This document shows positions 1-11,400 of a stretch of DNA of 64,000 bases, in pieces; positions within the stretch are counted from its first letter, which is position 1, and every line of letters starts with the position of its first letter. A program made the translations under genes and the position numbers. Source of the stretch: Trebouxia sp. TZW2008 (Eukaryota > Chlorophyta > Trebouxiophyceae > Trebouxiales > Trebouxiaceae); assembly GCA_002118135.1 (NCBI GenBank), contig BDIU01000378.1, positions 62,001 to 126,000 on the forward strand, written 5' to 3'. The notes under the pieces are model-generated. The model made no database searches. It worked only from the letters and a program-made list of their open reading frames with translations, and had not been told where the DNA came from.

Positions 1-160
1 TTGGCAACCTGTCTGCACCATCATGTTCAAAGCTTGCCATGATCCATTCACTGTGTGCAATGACTCTGAGCATCGATATGTTCCAATTCTATCATCACAA
101 CTCCAGCGGCCGGCTCAGCATAGCTTTGACAAGTTGTGTTAAATACACACCGTAATGCAG

Positions 161-2335
161 AGATCAGCAATCGAGTTTGAGGCGTTAGAGCGGAAGCAGC
201 AGCAGCATGAGCAGTTCAGATCTGAGGCTCAGCAGTCCATACAAGCCAAGGACAGCCTGATACATCAGCTGCAGCAACAAGTGCAGCATCTAAAGAGCGG
301 CCAGCCTGCACAGGTGATGCGTTCTGATGCTTTGGCCTACCAGCCTTTTTCAATTTGCTTTCAACCTCTATGACTGACGCTAGCAGTGATCAAATGACGC
401 TGTATCCTTTGCTTGAAGTTGGCTTTGAGCCAAGGCAACCATGGCAGTAACAAGTTCATCATCGGTAACTTGGTCAATTTGCCTGGATAGATGAGCAAAG
501 TTGCCTCATTGGTAGCAGAGGGATTTGGAAAGGGCGTGTTTCTTCTTTTCATTGCACCACTCTGTAGCGTCTCCAGACTCACAATGTGTGCCGTACTCAG
601 GACATGCTGCAGTATCACATGAAGTTGCTGACATTACAAATGTTGACCAACCCTGGCCCAATATCAGATTGGCTCTGCACATTCAGGGCGATGCAGCTTT
701 GCAAAACCAGCTGCAGCAGCAAAGCAGCGAGATTGCAACCATGAGGGAGCAGTGCAGTAACCATGCCAAAGAGCGAGCAGCCTTAAAGACTATCCTTGAT
801 GCCAAGATCAAGGCGCTTGTTGATGACATTGGCCAATCTGTGTCTGATGTAGAGGTGAGCTGCTGAGTCTAGCTTGCATGCGTTCACTACGCTATGCTAT
901 GCTATGCTATGCTACGCTATGCTATGTTACTGTCTGTCATGCAATGCGCTGAAGGGAATGATTTGGATGACATGATCAACAGCATTGCAGAGATCATGCT
1001 TGCCAGTCTACAGATGTCTTGCTGCTATCATGTTCTTCTGATTGTTTGCTGCTGTTGTATGATCTAACATTTCTGATGGGCTGTAATGCCATGCATGAAT
1101 GCTGTGCTGCTTACTGATGCTTAGCATCTTGGCCAAAGCATAATTATGCAATTGCTGCATATAGCATGGTGCATTAGTTTTGCAATGTCAGCAGCATGCG
1201 CTCATTCTGAGGTTGCAATTGCCTGCACAGTGACAGTGTGCATTATTGATCTTGTGCATCTACATGGTGTATACATGCAGCCTGAGCATGTTGTCTATTG
1301 CATGCATGTCCATGGCAATTGCAGTTGGTCTTGGGCAGAAGAATATGATACTGATCGGTGTCAGTCTTGATATCTGCAGGGTGGACCTCAGCTGAAGCGT
1401 CAAGTAGTTGCACTCAACAAGCTTGTTGGTGCAACTGTCAATGCCATGTCTGCAGCTGGCGGTGAGCAGTAATCACATGTCGCCCGCTGTGTACTAGAAC
1501 ATGATGGGAGAAGTTTCATAACTCTCACTCTGACATGCATGTGTGAGCTTGAGAAAACTTCTACATTGTTCTTCATTCCTGTAAGTTCGGTTGTGCCTCA
1601 GCATGCATGAAAAGGCTTGGTGATAGGTGTGACAAACGATATACCCTTGCCTGTTTTGCATAGCAAACCAGCCCTGAGCTGTTTTGGTTGCTCAAGTCAC
1701 ACATAAGATGTTTTAGATGACTTTGCTGCAGCAGCGCATGCATACGTCCAATCATATGGTTCTGTTGAAAGCAATAGTGAGTGCCTGCTGCTAAAGTCTG
1801 TCAGGATGTTTCCGCGCTCCTCCTGCTGCACAGATGCGATGGTGAAAGCCTGATGACTGGTCAAATCGTAGTGTATTGATGATCTTCACCTTCTAGAGCT
1901 CATATAATGCTTGAGCAGTTAGCATGTGAAATTATTCTTCTTATTCGACATTTGACCCGAAGTCTAGGTGAAGGCAACGAAAGCCGAACGCAAGGGAGCA
2001 GCTGCTTTGTATGCAGTCACATGCCGTATTTCAACAGTAGAATATCATTGTTGTGCGCGACACCTGTCGCTGCGGCTCTCCTGTATCGTAGCACGCTAAA
2101 GTTCCGGTTGCAAACTGCTCGGAAGCGCAAACTTGCTGGGTGGTCAAGTACGACTACAGTCTCTTGGGGTACTCGACGCATTACATATATCCCCAGGCAC
2201 GACGCTATTCAAGTGCTATGGAGCTTTTTCTTTCCTCCGTTGTTGATCGGGACCTTGGTCAAGGGCATGTGGTGGGATTTGTTGAGCGTGCCCGAGGCTC
2301 TTGTATCTGATGAAGATGAAAATCAAAAGCGTTGA
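161..2335 (+). CDS. 3' part of a coiled-coil protein gene (5' end lies before the window)
   Basis: Four exons join without a frame break: 161..313 (phase 0 to 0), 687..854 (0 to 0), 1380..1461 (0 to 1) and 1968..2335 (1 to stop). The first exon follows a TGCAG acceptor, so the ATG at 155 is probably intronic and the gene continues to the left. The first three exons encode Q/E/K-rich heptad sequence (for example LIHQLQQQVQHLK, and a segment starting GDAALQNQLQQQ), typical of a coiled coil. The last exon differs: it contains a basic RKRK cluster and a hydrophobic, Trp-containing stretch and ends in an acidic tail (SDEDENQKR). The style resembles the N-terminal coiled-coil exons of the large genes further right, but I could not align it to them. 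Product unknown. The last exon is the least certain part. Confidence 0.45.
886..936. repeat. (GCTAT)n microsatellite
   Basis: A run of GCTAT units, interrupted by single GCTAC variants, lies in the intron just after the exon that ends at 854. It has no coding role. Confidence 0.85.
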
Positions 2336-4285
2336 AGCTGTTTCACACTATGGTGAGCCCTTCCAAGCTGGCTGGACGCATTTGAGGGTGTACATGTACA
2401 GCTCACTATGATAGCAGCTCACTAGAATGGTCTTCAGTTGTCAACAGGCTGACTTTGCCACGCATGACAACAGTCAATACGATGTTTTGCCAGATGTCTT
2501 GGGCACGAGCAGCTTCACATTGTCAATTCAGCAGCCATTCTGTCAATGTTGCCATTGGTTATCAAAGCATTTCTGTATATCATCAGAACGTCGGGACACA
2601 TAAACAGGTGTGGAAACGCGTCAAGCATGCTAGACACACATGCTGCATCCTTGGCAGTACAAGATCAGCAAACACGCTTTGCAGTGCTTTTCCATGGCAC
2701 GGCACAGACCAGGCAAAACTTAACTTTGTGCCAGAAACTGTATTTACTGCAATGCCATGATCAAAAGATGACATTGCTGTACCAGCAGTGACAAGACTGT
2801 GAGGCCCGATATGGCCAGCGCCTCTTACCTGTGTTGCAATTTTCCCTTTCCCTTTCCCATTATCCCTTGGGGACACAATGTAACACCATCTGCTCGTGAA
2901 AGCATGGATGCTTTTGTGGTGAGGACATCCCATGTGGAAATTAAGCATTGCTTTCTGAATGCAGCCATTCTTCAGCATGAGGACGGCTTGATGCATGGAC
3001 AGCTTCTTTGGTGACCAAAGCAGATGACCAAAACAACTGTGATGAAGAGAATTCAATATGCTCGTCGTCAGCGGCACCGCAGGCAATGTGGCCAGTGAGT
3101 GCTGCAAAGCTAGCCACAAAATATGCATGTGTGCTGCTGCTGCTGCTGCTGATTTCAAAGCCCACAAGCGAGCAAAAATGCTAAGTTTTGCTGAAAGCTT
3201 CTTACTGTCAAATGATCAGCAGCCAAGCATGGCCTGAACTTCAGCTGGGAGGACAACTGTCTCATCATTTGGAGGTCAAGACTGTTCTACAGAGGCTTGA
3301 CCATGAGGTTCCTACCTGTTGAACGTGCACCACATGATTATCAGCTGATTTGATTCATTGAATTCATTGCGTTGTGTCCCAGCAAGTAGGCGTTGGGGAT
3401 CTCTGCAATTGCCAATTTGCAATCTGCATTAATATTTGCCTTGCTTGTTCGTTTTGAAACGGACTTTTGTCATGGTGTGTAAAGACAAGCTTTTCTACTG
3501 TTCATATCAAATCTGATATTTAAATATCGATGTAGATCTTGATTTGCATCGCTGCAGACCCCGAGCATAAGGACAAAGACATGTCAGATTGAAAGCCTTG
3601 ATGCCCACCAACTTATAAGTGATTACGTGTGTGCATGTGCACGAGCTCAATCATGTTGGGCATGATTGCTTAGCACTTAGCAGAATTCGTTGCATACTCT
3701 GACTGTAGTAAACAACAATCTCACTACTACATTGGTACTACAGCAATCTGTGACCACTACGGTGCCTCTGAGACTACTAAAGCAAGGCCATTTTACGACA
3801 GCAGTAAACATCCCCCCCTTGTTTGTACGGTAGTGGAGTCATGAAGATATAAACTTGGATTCACAACTCACTGTACATGTGAGAAGCTTCAAAGATTACG
3901 GTCCGCTGCCAAGCAGCCAGAAAGAAGCACAGCAAACTGGGCAAATGCACACGTCAGTGTTATCCATGATGTTACGCAGCACCTGATCATCCATGATGCA
4001 CTGGTGATGACAAGAGCAACTGATGAGATTTGACATTTCAGCTTGAAGAGATGTTTCTGAACACAGTTGAGCAGTTCCAGCCTTTTTGCTTGCAACAAAG
4101 CAACATTCCAAAGGAGATTGAGCTGACAGGAGTTCGTATACAATACAAAAATTGTTTTTGCACTGATGACATTTTTAAGAGCTTTTATTGTGTGGGCGCT
4201 CAACTCTTGTTACTTACAGACAGGCTGTCCAAAAGATGAGTTGTTTCAGGTGATCACATGGCTAGAAACACACCAATTCTCGTGA
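2336..4285. other. Intergenic stretch, no gene supported
   Basis: Short ORFs on both strands overlap one another (for example around 2583-3167 and 3889-4239). They lack convincing splice-linked continuations or recognisable composition. I see no gene here. Confidence 0.5.
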
Positions 4286-4900
4286 TTAAATAGCATTCAC
4301 CCTCTGCATCTCTTCTCGTTGCATATATTCCAATATGTCTTCCCTACCCAAAGCAAACAATACCATTTCATACACACCAAAAGGTATGTCATGGGCATCA
4401 TATTTCTCTGTTGTCATCACCGCAAATGCCATCAGATCAGGTCCAAATGTTGGATAGCTGTCGCTTAGTAAGGTTGTGCAACTCAATGCCCTCAGTGTTC
4501 TCCAAGTGAGCAATGCACTTTGCTTACAGACTTGAGGGAGCAAGTTATTCACAAAAGGAACGACTTCGTCTTCTTGATGTGCTTTGGACAAGATCCATTT
4601 GCTGTATGTACCAGAGTCAAAATTCTTCTCAGGATACTGTATGCTCCATACTGTGTGACGAAAATCATCTTTGAGATCTTGAAGGACAATGTCAGCCATG
4701 ATTCGCCCTTGAAACTTCAGGTCAATCGTCATAGCTTGAAGCTTTTTTGCGTTGTCTTCAACGTCTGTGTTGCGTTGCTGAGCGCTTTTGGCTGTGGTTA
4801 CAACATCATCCTGTCCATTTGTTGCCAAAGCCGAGAAGAGCCTGACGCAAGAGCGCATGCGTTTTGCCAAACTAGATCCAGTCACGTTTCGGAGAAACAT
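4286..4900 (-). CDS. Single-exon hypothetical protein, 204 aa, possible mitochondrial targeting
   Basis: The frame is open for more than 750 bases on the minus strand. The first ATG is at 4900; the frame upstream of it has no ATG. The N-terminus (MFLRNVTGSSLAKRMRSC followed by VRLFSALA) is rich in Arg, Ser and Leu with no acidic residue for about 25 positions, as expected of a mitochondrial presequence. The rest is a mixed-composition soluble sequence with several Trp and no low complexity, unlike its neighbours. I do not recognise the family. The gene is divergent from large gene A, with about 520 bp between the start codons. The lack of introns is unusual for this locus; it could be a retrocopy or one large exon of a bigger gene. 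Confidence 0.45.
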   Translation of the reverse strand: MFLRNVTGSSLAKRMRSCVRLFSALATNGQDDVVTTAKSAQQRNTDVEDNAKKLQAMTIDLKFQGRIMADIVLQDLKDDFRHTVWSIQYPEKNFDSGTYSKWILSKAHQEDEVVPFVNNLLPQVCKQSALLTWRTLRALSCTTLLSDSYPTFGPDLMAFAVMTTEKYDAHDIPFGVYEMVLFALGREDILEYMQREEMQRVNAI

Positions 4901-5419
4901 TGAAGATGACCAGGTCACGTTTTGGGGAGACTTCGCAGCGTATTGAGTATCGCGCGCGCGGTCAGATCTGCATGTGGACAACACCACGGCCCTGATCACA
5001 CGATAACGTACACTTGCTGCAGCGAGCAGGTGTGTCAACAACTTCAATATGACTAATCTGCGTGCTGCGATTTCCCTTTCCTTCAGCTGTCTGCGTTGTC
5101 AGCTTTGCAGTGCTTGGCATCAACATGCAGCAACTGTTGACCACGAGATTGATCGCTTACCGTTCTGGGGCCTATGTCTCCGCAGTGCTTGTTGTAGCAA
5201 CTGCATCAGGCAAACCAAAACAGTCAAGCTTGAAAGGCTAGGTTCAGTACAAGTTGGATCAATTGAACACTCACGCTTTCAATTTTGAGCGGCCCTGAAT
5301 TGCCACGCTTTGTAGAGGCTTGCAAATCTTAGTAGTGCAAAGGACAGTATCTGTTTCTGACTGTTTGCCACAGTCAACAGCTCATCAAGCCAATAAGGAT
5401 TCAAGCCAAAGTCAACGAG
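4901..5419 (+). promoter_or_regulatory. Divergent upstream region; conserved 5' flank of large gene A
   Basis: From about 5010 to 5419 the sequence matches the region upstream of gene B (35354-35800, minus strand) and, less closely, that of gene C (51742-52160, minus strand). All three share an ATGACTAATCTG motif (at 5049 here). Small ORFs starting at that ATG differ in length and sequence between copies, so a conserved promoter or 5' UTR is more likely than a conserved peptide. The first 100 bp or so may serve the divergent gene. Confidence 0.5.
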
Positions 5420-8400
5420 ATGGTTCAGTCAGCTGCCAGCAAACCAAGCGCTGCTAAGCAAGCACGCGGTACGAACATGAATTGCGCGTTGGACCTGACG
5501 CCGGCGTTGCGTTTATGTCACAGCCGACTGACATCTTTCCTTTCCTGCACAGGTCCGGCTTTGAAGGAGCTGTCAGACCGTGTCGGCAACAGTGCCAGCC
5601 GACGCAGAGAGACTCAGAAGGCTGCAGGTAGGCTCAGCAACTTTGCAGGGTTGAGAGTGCTCCTCATCAACCAGCGTCATGTTTGCCACAACCTTCTGAA
5701 AGCAGCACACACCCCAGCTATGGGTCAGCTGTTTGATCAGCTTGATTTGCAGACCACAAGGTATACATCAGTGACACCATGCTTTCTTTGCAGGTGCGAC
5801 CACAATCACCAGATCAGTGCCAACTACAAGGATGCGTACTCAGAGCCAGGCACAGCAGCAGCAGCAGCAGCAGCCCGTGACAGCTGAGCAGCAGCAGATT
5901 GCTGAACTCCACCAGAAGCTGCAGCAGCAATCCAAAGACATGGCAAAGCTGAACAGTGACTTGAACGAAGCTGGTGCTGCGCGTGTGGCAGCAGACACAG
6001 AGGCTGCAAAGTTGAGAGATGACAACAGTCGAGCTGCAAGGTTGGGTGAGTCAGATGCTACAATGTTTGCGGTGCTGCACACAGCATATGCAGATCAATC
6101 AGAACCAGTTTGTGTGAAGCTTGCAACTGTGGCTGTAGTAAAGTCAGTTTCGATTATAGCAGAAAACCTGCAACGTCTTTTGCATGTCAGGATTCAAACT
6201 GCTGTTGGTATGGTCACAAATGCATGCTTTGTGCCCAAATTTTGAAAATTTTCACCAACTGCTTGAAATAGCTCGTAGGTTTGCAACTGTGCAGAAGCTC
6301 CTTCTGAGCTGTGGTGCTCCTGTGCAGGCACTGAGATCTCTCAGTTGCAAGCAGAGGCGAAACACCTCAACTTGGTCAACAAGGCGCAGCAAAGATCTAT
6401 CGAGCTCAATGATGAGGACAGAAAAGGCGCAGAGAAAGAATTTGCCAATTTACAGCAGAAGCTCAGTACAGCTCAGGCTGACAGCAGCTCCTGGAAGAGC
6501 AAGGCAAGCAAGTTGAAAGGCGAACTGAAGGATGCAAAGGCTCAGCATGCAATGCAGCAGCAACAGATTGCGACAGCAGAGTCAGCCAGTGCAAGCTGGC
6601 AGCAGCAAGTAAGCAAGCTGCAGCTAGAACTTCATGCCTTGACAGCACAGAAGGCAGTCGTTGCCCAAGACTTGAAGAAGGTCCAAAGCAGTGAGTCATC
6701 CTGGCGGCAGCAGGAACAGGATTTGAACCAGCAACTGCACAGCATGACTGCCCAGCAGGCCACTGCTGAAGAAGAAGTGAGGAAACTTCGTACCAGCAGT
6801 ACATCCTGGCAGCAGCAGGCTGAGCATTTGAACCAGCAACTGCAAAGCATGACTGCACAGCATGCTGCTGCTGAAGAAGAAGTGGTGAAGGTTTCAGTCA
6901 CCAGCTGGCAGCAGCAGGCCGAGGATTTTGAAGAGAAATTGCACAGCATGACAGCAAAGTATTCTGCTGCTGAAGAAGAACCGGTGAAGGTATCAATCAC
7001 CAGTGCTAGCTGGCAGCTTCAGGTGGATGAGTTGCTGGTACAAGTCGCGAAGTCCAGGGCACAGCAGGAGGGTATGCAGCAGGCCGTGCAAGCCGCCCAA
7101 CAGCGCGAGCAGCAAGCCGTCACTGAAGGTGTGTTGTTGTCTGCAGAACTGCCTTTGTGATGCGATTGAGACGCAGCTCAGCTTTAATGTGCTGCACGCA
7201 GATATCAATACTGCTGATTGTGCAGTCCTTGTTTGCTTACGCTTGTTGTGATGCTTGCTGCCAATTAGCGTCTCTCACAATTCTGAGTCGACAGGGCACA
7301 GAGTGCCCTACAACTGACCTGAAGTCCTGCCGTAAACTCAGCAGTCTGCAAAGCCCTACAGCTGCTACAGGTGTGAGCATGACCGCTGTCCTTTTGTGAC
7401 AAGCTGACAGCTTACATGTGAGCTGAGAGAAGGTAAGTAAATGGGCTGAAGGCTAATGCAAATTTGAGCATGGCAGGTGAAGGGATTGTGACCATGACAC
7501 GATCTTGATGTGGTTCAGCTGCTGAACCAAAGTGCAAGGCAGATTGCTGTAAGAATGAGCACTCAGTCTTGTGCTTTGTTTCCAGCATCTGATTTGCACT
7601 GAAGCCAGGTCAGGTCCACAGTCTCAACAGCTGTCATGCTCACATTTGCATCAGCCTGGAACCGCAAGCATGCTGCTGAATGTAAGCACAAATTCAAGAA
7701 TTGGCCGATGCAGATCTCAGATAATATTCATGCAATATTCAGCATAACATGGCTTCACTGCAATGTAGGTGCTGAATGGAAGCGCCAGGTGGAGAGTCTA
7801 CAGGCTGAAGTGCTTCAGTTGAAGGCGCTGCAAGCCGCTACTGCAGCCCGAAGTCAGACCGCAATGACCCAATCTACTGCCTATTTGATTGCCGACCCTG
7901 GACTCAGCTCCTTGTCACCTGACCAGCATGTGATGGGAGGTGTGATGAATGTAAGCCCACCTACTTAACAGTTTCTGCAACATATCACATGCTAATTCAT
8001 ATTGCACTCAGATGTGATACGCAACTGTATATTGGAATGTTGCCAATCTCCGTCCAATCATATTTAACTGCTGCAGTTCAAGTTATTATGCAACTTGAAA
8101 ATACAGTGTTTGAGCTCATCACCACTCAAATGTGGCATGCAGCTGTCTGCTTTTGCAATTCTCAGAATGATTGGATTCTGCAATAGTCACTCTGAACTGC
8201 CTTCTGGAGTTTGCACTGAATGCCTGTCCCCCGCATGCAACACCTGTGTGCAGTGTTTCTCCGAGTTCTGTTGTGCTCAAGATTTGATAGGGCAGGTCTG
8301 TTGTGTCCAGATGTTTACTTCTTCCGTACAGGTGCCAAGACGCAAGTCTAGTGTCACTGTTGAGGAGATTGATGAAGAAGAGGCAGCTGCTGCCCATGGC

Positions 8401-11400
8401 AACACGCAAGTTGCCCCTTCATTGGCTTCACCCCAAGTTGCAGGTAAACCCAATCACGTCTCACCCTCTGGATGTCAGCACTGATTAGAAGCTGAGAACA
8501 AGATGTGCATGTATCATGCCCCGGCATTATGCATAGCAGGATTTTGTCAGTGTCCTTCAAAGAACTAAAGCAAATCTGTCTGCTATCACAGCCTGCCTTC
8601 TTTCATGTTCTCATTCATAAGGATATGGAAAAGGCTCCATGAAGCAAAGCCAGCCTTTTCTTGTGTTGTTGCTGATACTGACACTGTCGCTGATGCTGTT
8701 GTTTGTGATGTTGCAGGGTCCCTGGCCAGCTTGCACGGTCAAAGGGAGATGAGCAGCATTGCTCCTGACATCAACATGCCTGAGACTCTACTTTCAGACA
8801 ACCACAGCATAGGCAACCACTTCACGCCCTCACATGTCAGCACCAAGCCTCAGCCTAGCTCCCCTATAAGGGCTCAGCAGTCAGCATGCAAGGACTCAGC
8901 CCAAGGACTGCTGGACGACATGCTCTCTGCCCCGTCACCACTGACTGCCCTACCTGCCCTCACTCCGGCTGCCTCAACATCACGTTCCACGTCTTATTTG
9001 AATCAGCTGTCAGCGTCAGACCGTGCAGACCTTCAACGGCTGTGGGACGGGTCCACACCTGCCCTGCCCTCAGAGAGCCCTCTGCCCCTGATGGCAACAA
9101 GCCCTAGGCCCCTGCCCCCAACTAGCAGAGCGCTCCTGCCTTCCTCTTCAACACCTGGGTTTGCAGCCCAAAATGCTCTTGCCAGCAAGAGACCATCAGC
9201 AGACATTGAGCCACAGGTATGACTTGACCTAATGCTTTGGACAGCAGCGCCTGCATGATTGTTGATGATTCATGATATCATACCAGCTGGCTCCAGATGC
9301 CAGTCTTTTGCAAGAAACTGCGCACCACAGAAAGACCATCAAACAGCTTGAGTACCTGCAAAAGATTGTGTGACTATGTATGAGCAGTTGCAGAAGTCTC
9401 AATGGATAACATTGGCTCAGTGTTGCAAGCCTATTCATGCAACATGACAACCCACTGGCTGCCATGTGCAAGGCTTCAATTTGTTTGCCACTGTTGTTTC
9501 CACTTGCTGACACTGATTTGACTTGTAGCGATGAGTTGATGGTCCACATGTGCAGGCTGAGGCGGTGACACCCCCTGGTCTTCATGTGAAGACGCACTGA
9601 ACATTGGGCAGTGGAAGGGAGCTGCCGTTCTGTGCCTTGCTCCTTGACTTGTTTACTACTGATAGTTGGTCCCCTGAATGCATAGCCACACGCTTGTATC
9701 TCGCATTTGCAGGCTGAGGCAGTGACACCCACTGGTCTTCATGTGAAGAAGTATAGGAAAGCAGTCCAAGTCAAAGCAGATGCACAAGCTTGCGAGTGTA
9801 TCACTTTGACTTCGTTGTTGCTGGTCTTTGCATCTCTGAAAACAATGAATTTAGGCATTCTTGGTTTACGTTTGCAGGCTGAAGAGGTAACGGCTGCCAA
9901 CTTTCATGCAAAGAAGTACAGGAAATTGGGCAAAGGCGAGGCAGATGCTCTGGCTATGGGACTGCAGCAGGCCTACAAAACTTTGATCAAGGGCGTATCA
10001 GGTGTGCTGTGTGATGTCTATCCCTGGCTGCTTACCCCGCTAGAGGCTGGCATTGTATTCCTAGAGGGCACATGTTCTTTGTTCTCTTGTGTCTTGTGTG
10101 TGAATTTCCGCATGCAATGTTTGAAGCGCAACAGCGCTGCGACTGCATTGCACTTGGTGTCATGTAGCTTGCTCATCGTGTCTGATGCTGCAGATGTAGT
10201 GCTTGTGACATTTTGTTCACTTCAAGCTCAGCAAAGCAAACTTTGCCCATCAGCGGTCGGGCTTTCTCAAAGACTAGCAATGCAGCCAAGACCTTGCTCG
10301 TTGTGTCTGATGCTGCAGGCATGAATGAGTGACGAGACATTCACGTTGGTGCAGGCCTTCAAGAATATGAGACAACCTGCTTGTTGACTATTAGAGCTGC
10401 AGCTCAGGCACACATGTGCACTCACAATATTCTCCTGCGATGCTCACGCAGTGAAATCAACTGCAGTCCACCAGCGGCCAGACATGCCTTGATCGTTGTA
10501 GTTGATGCTGCAGGCCTGGCGCCAGTGATTGACATGGTGTTCACTCAAGGCTCAGCAAAGCAGACTCGGCGCGCCAGCAGTCAGCCTGACCTGAAGAAGA
10601 GGCATGCAGCCAGGACTGGCAGCCTCCTTGCCACCGTCAGCACTGCAAGTGTGGTAAGCAATCGGGCTCTTCTTCCTCTGCCTCTTCCTCTTGCTCTTCT
10701 TCTTCCTCATCGTTTCCCCTTTTGGTTTTTGCCTGTTCCTTTCTTCATCTTTTTCTGTTTTTCCTTCTTCCTCCGCCTCTTTCTCTTGACCCTTTCTTCT
10801 CACTTGATCCTTCTCTGCCATATGTGGTTTGAGACCTGCACATACATAACTTTTAGAAGCAATTCATGATGGGGTCATTTGCCCTCAAGAAAACTGACAC
10901 ACAGGAACGAGTTCACGACATATCACACATACATTCTTGCCTTGAAGACGGCAGATACTCAATGCCACTTCAAGACATATGGGACATGCATTGTTGCCTT
11001 GAGAACAGCAGATACAGAATACCAGAAAGATCGCATGACGATGGTGTGTTGCCAGTCATTGCAATGTTGACTTGGCGTACGCATCTGTTCCAGAAGCTGT
11101 TGGTTCTGTCTGCTCTTTACACCATTGCCATATCACTTTCTGAACATTTGCTTCTTTTGTTCAGGTACCAGGGCCATTCGTGTCAGTCTTCCAGGCAGCA
11201 CAAGTGCCTCAGGCAGGGCAGGGCCAGCTCCAGTCAGCCCCAGGGCCAGATGCAGCAGCCCTGGTGCCATGTGACTCAGCCATGCCAGGCGCAGCAGAGC
11301 CCCACACAGGGCAGGGCCAGACCCAGCGGGCCCTGCCCCGAAGTGACCCACCCTCACTTGGCTCAGCAGCTGGACAGGCAGGGCAGGGCCAAGGGCGGTT

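Noticed and set aside
9288..9375. Segment encoding LAPDASLLQETAHH between exons 7 and 8 of gene A
   Set aside because: It looks coding, but gene B has a one-base insertion in it and neither copy has a firm donor in the right phase.
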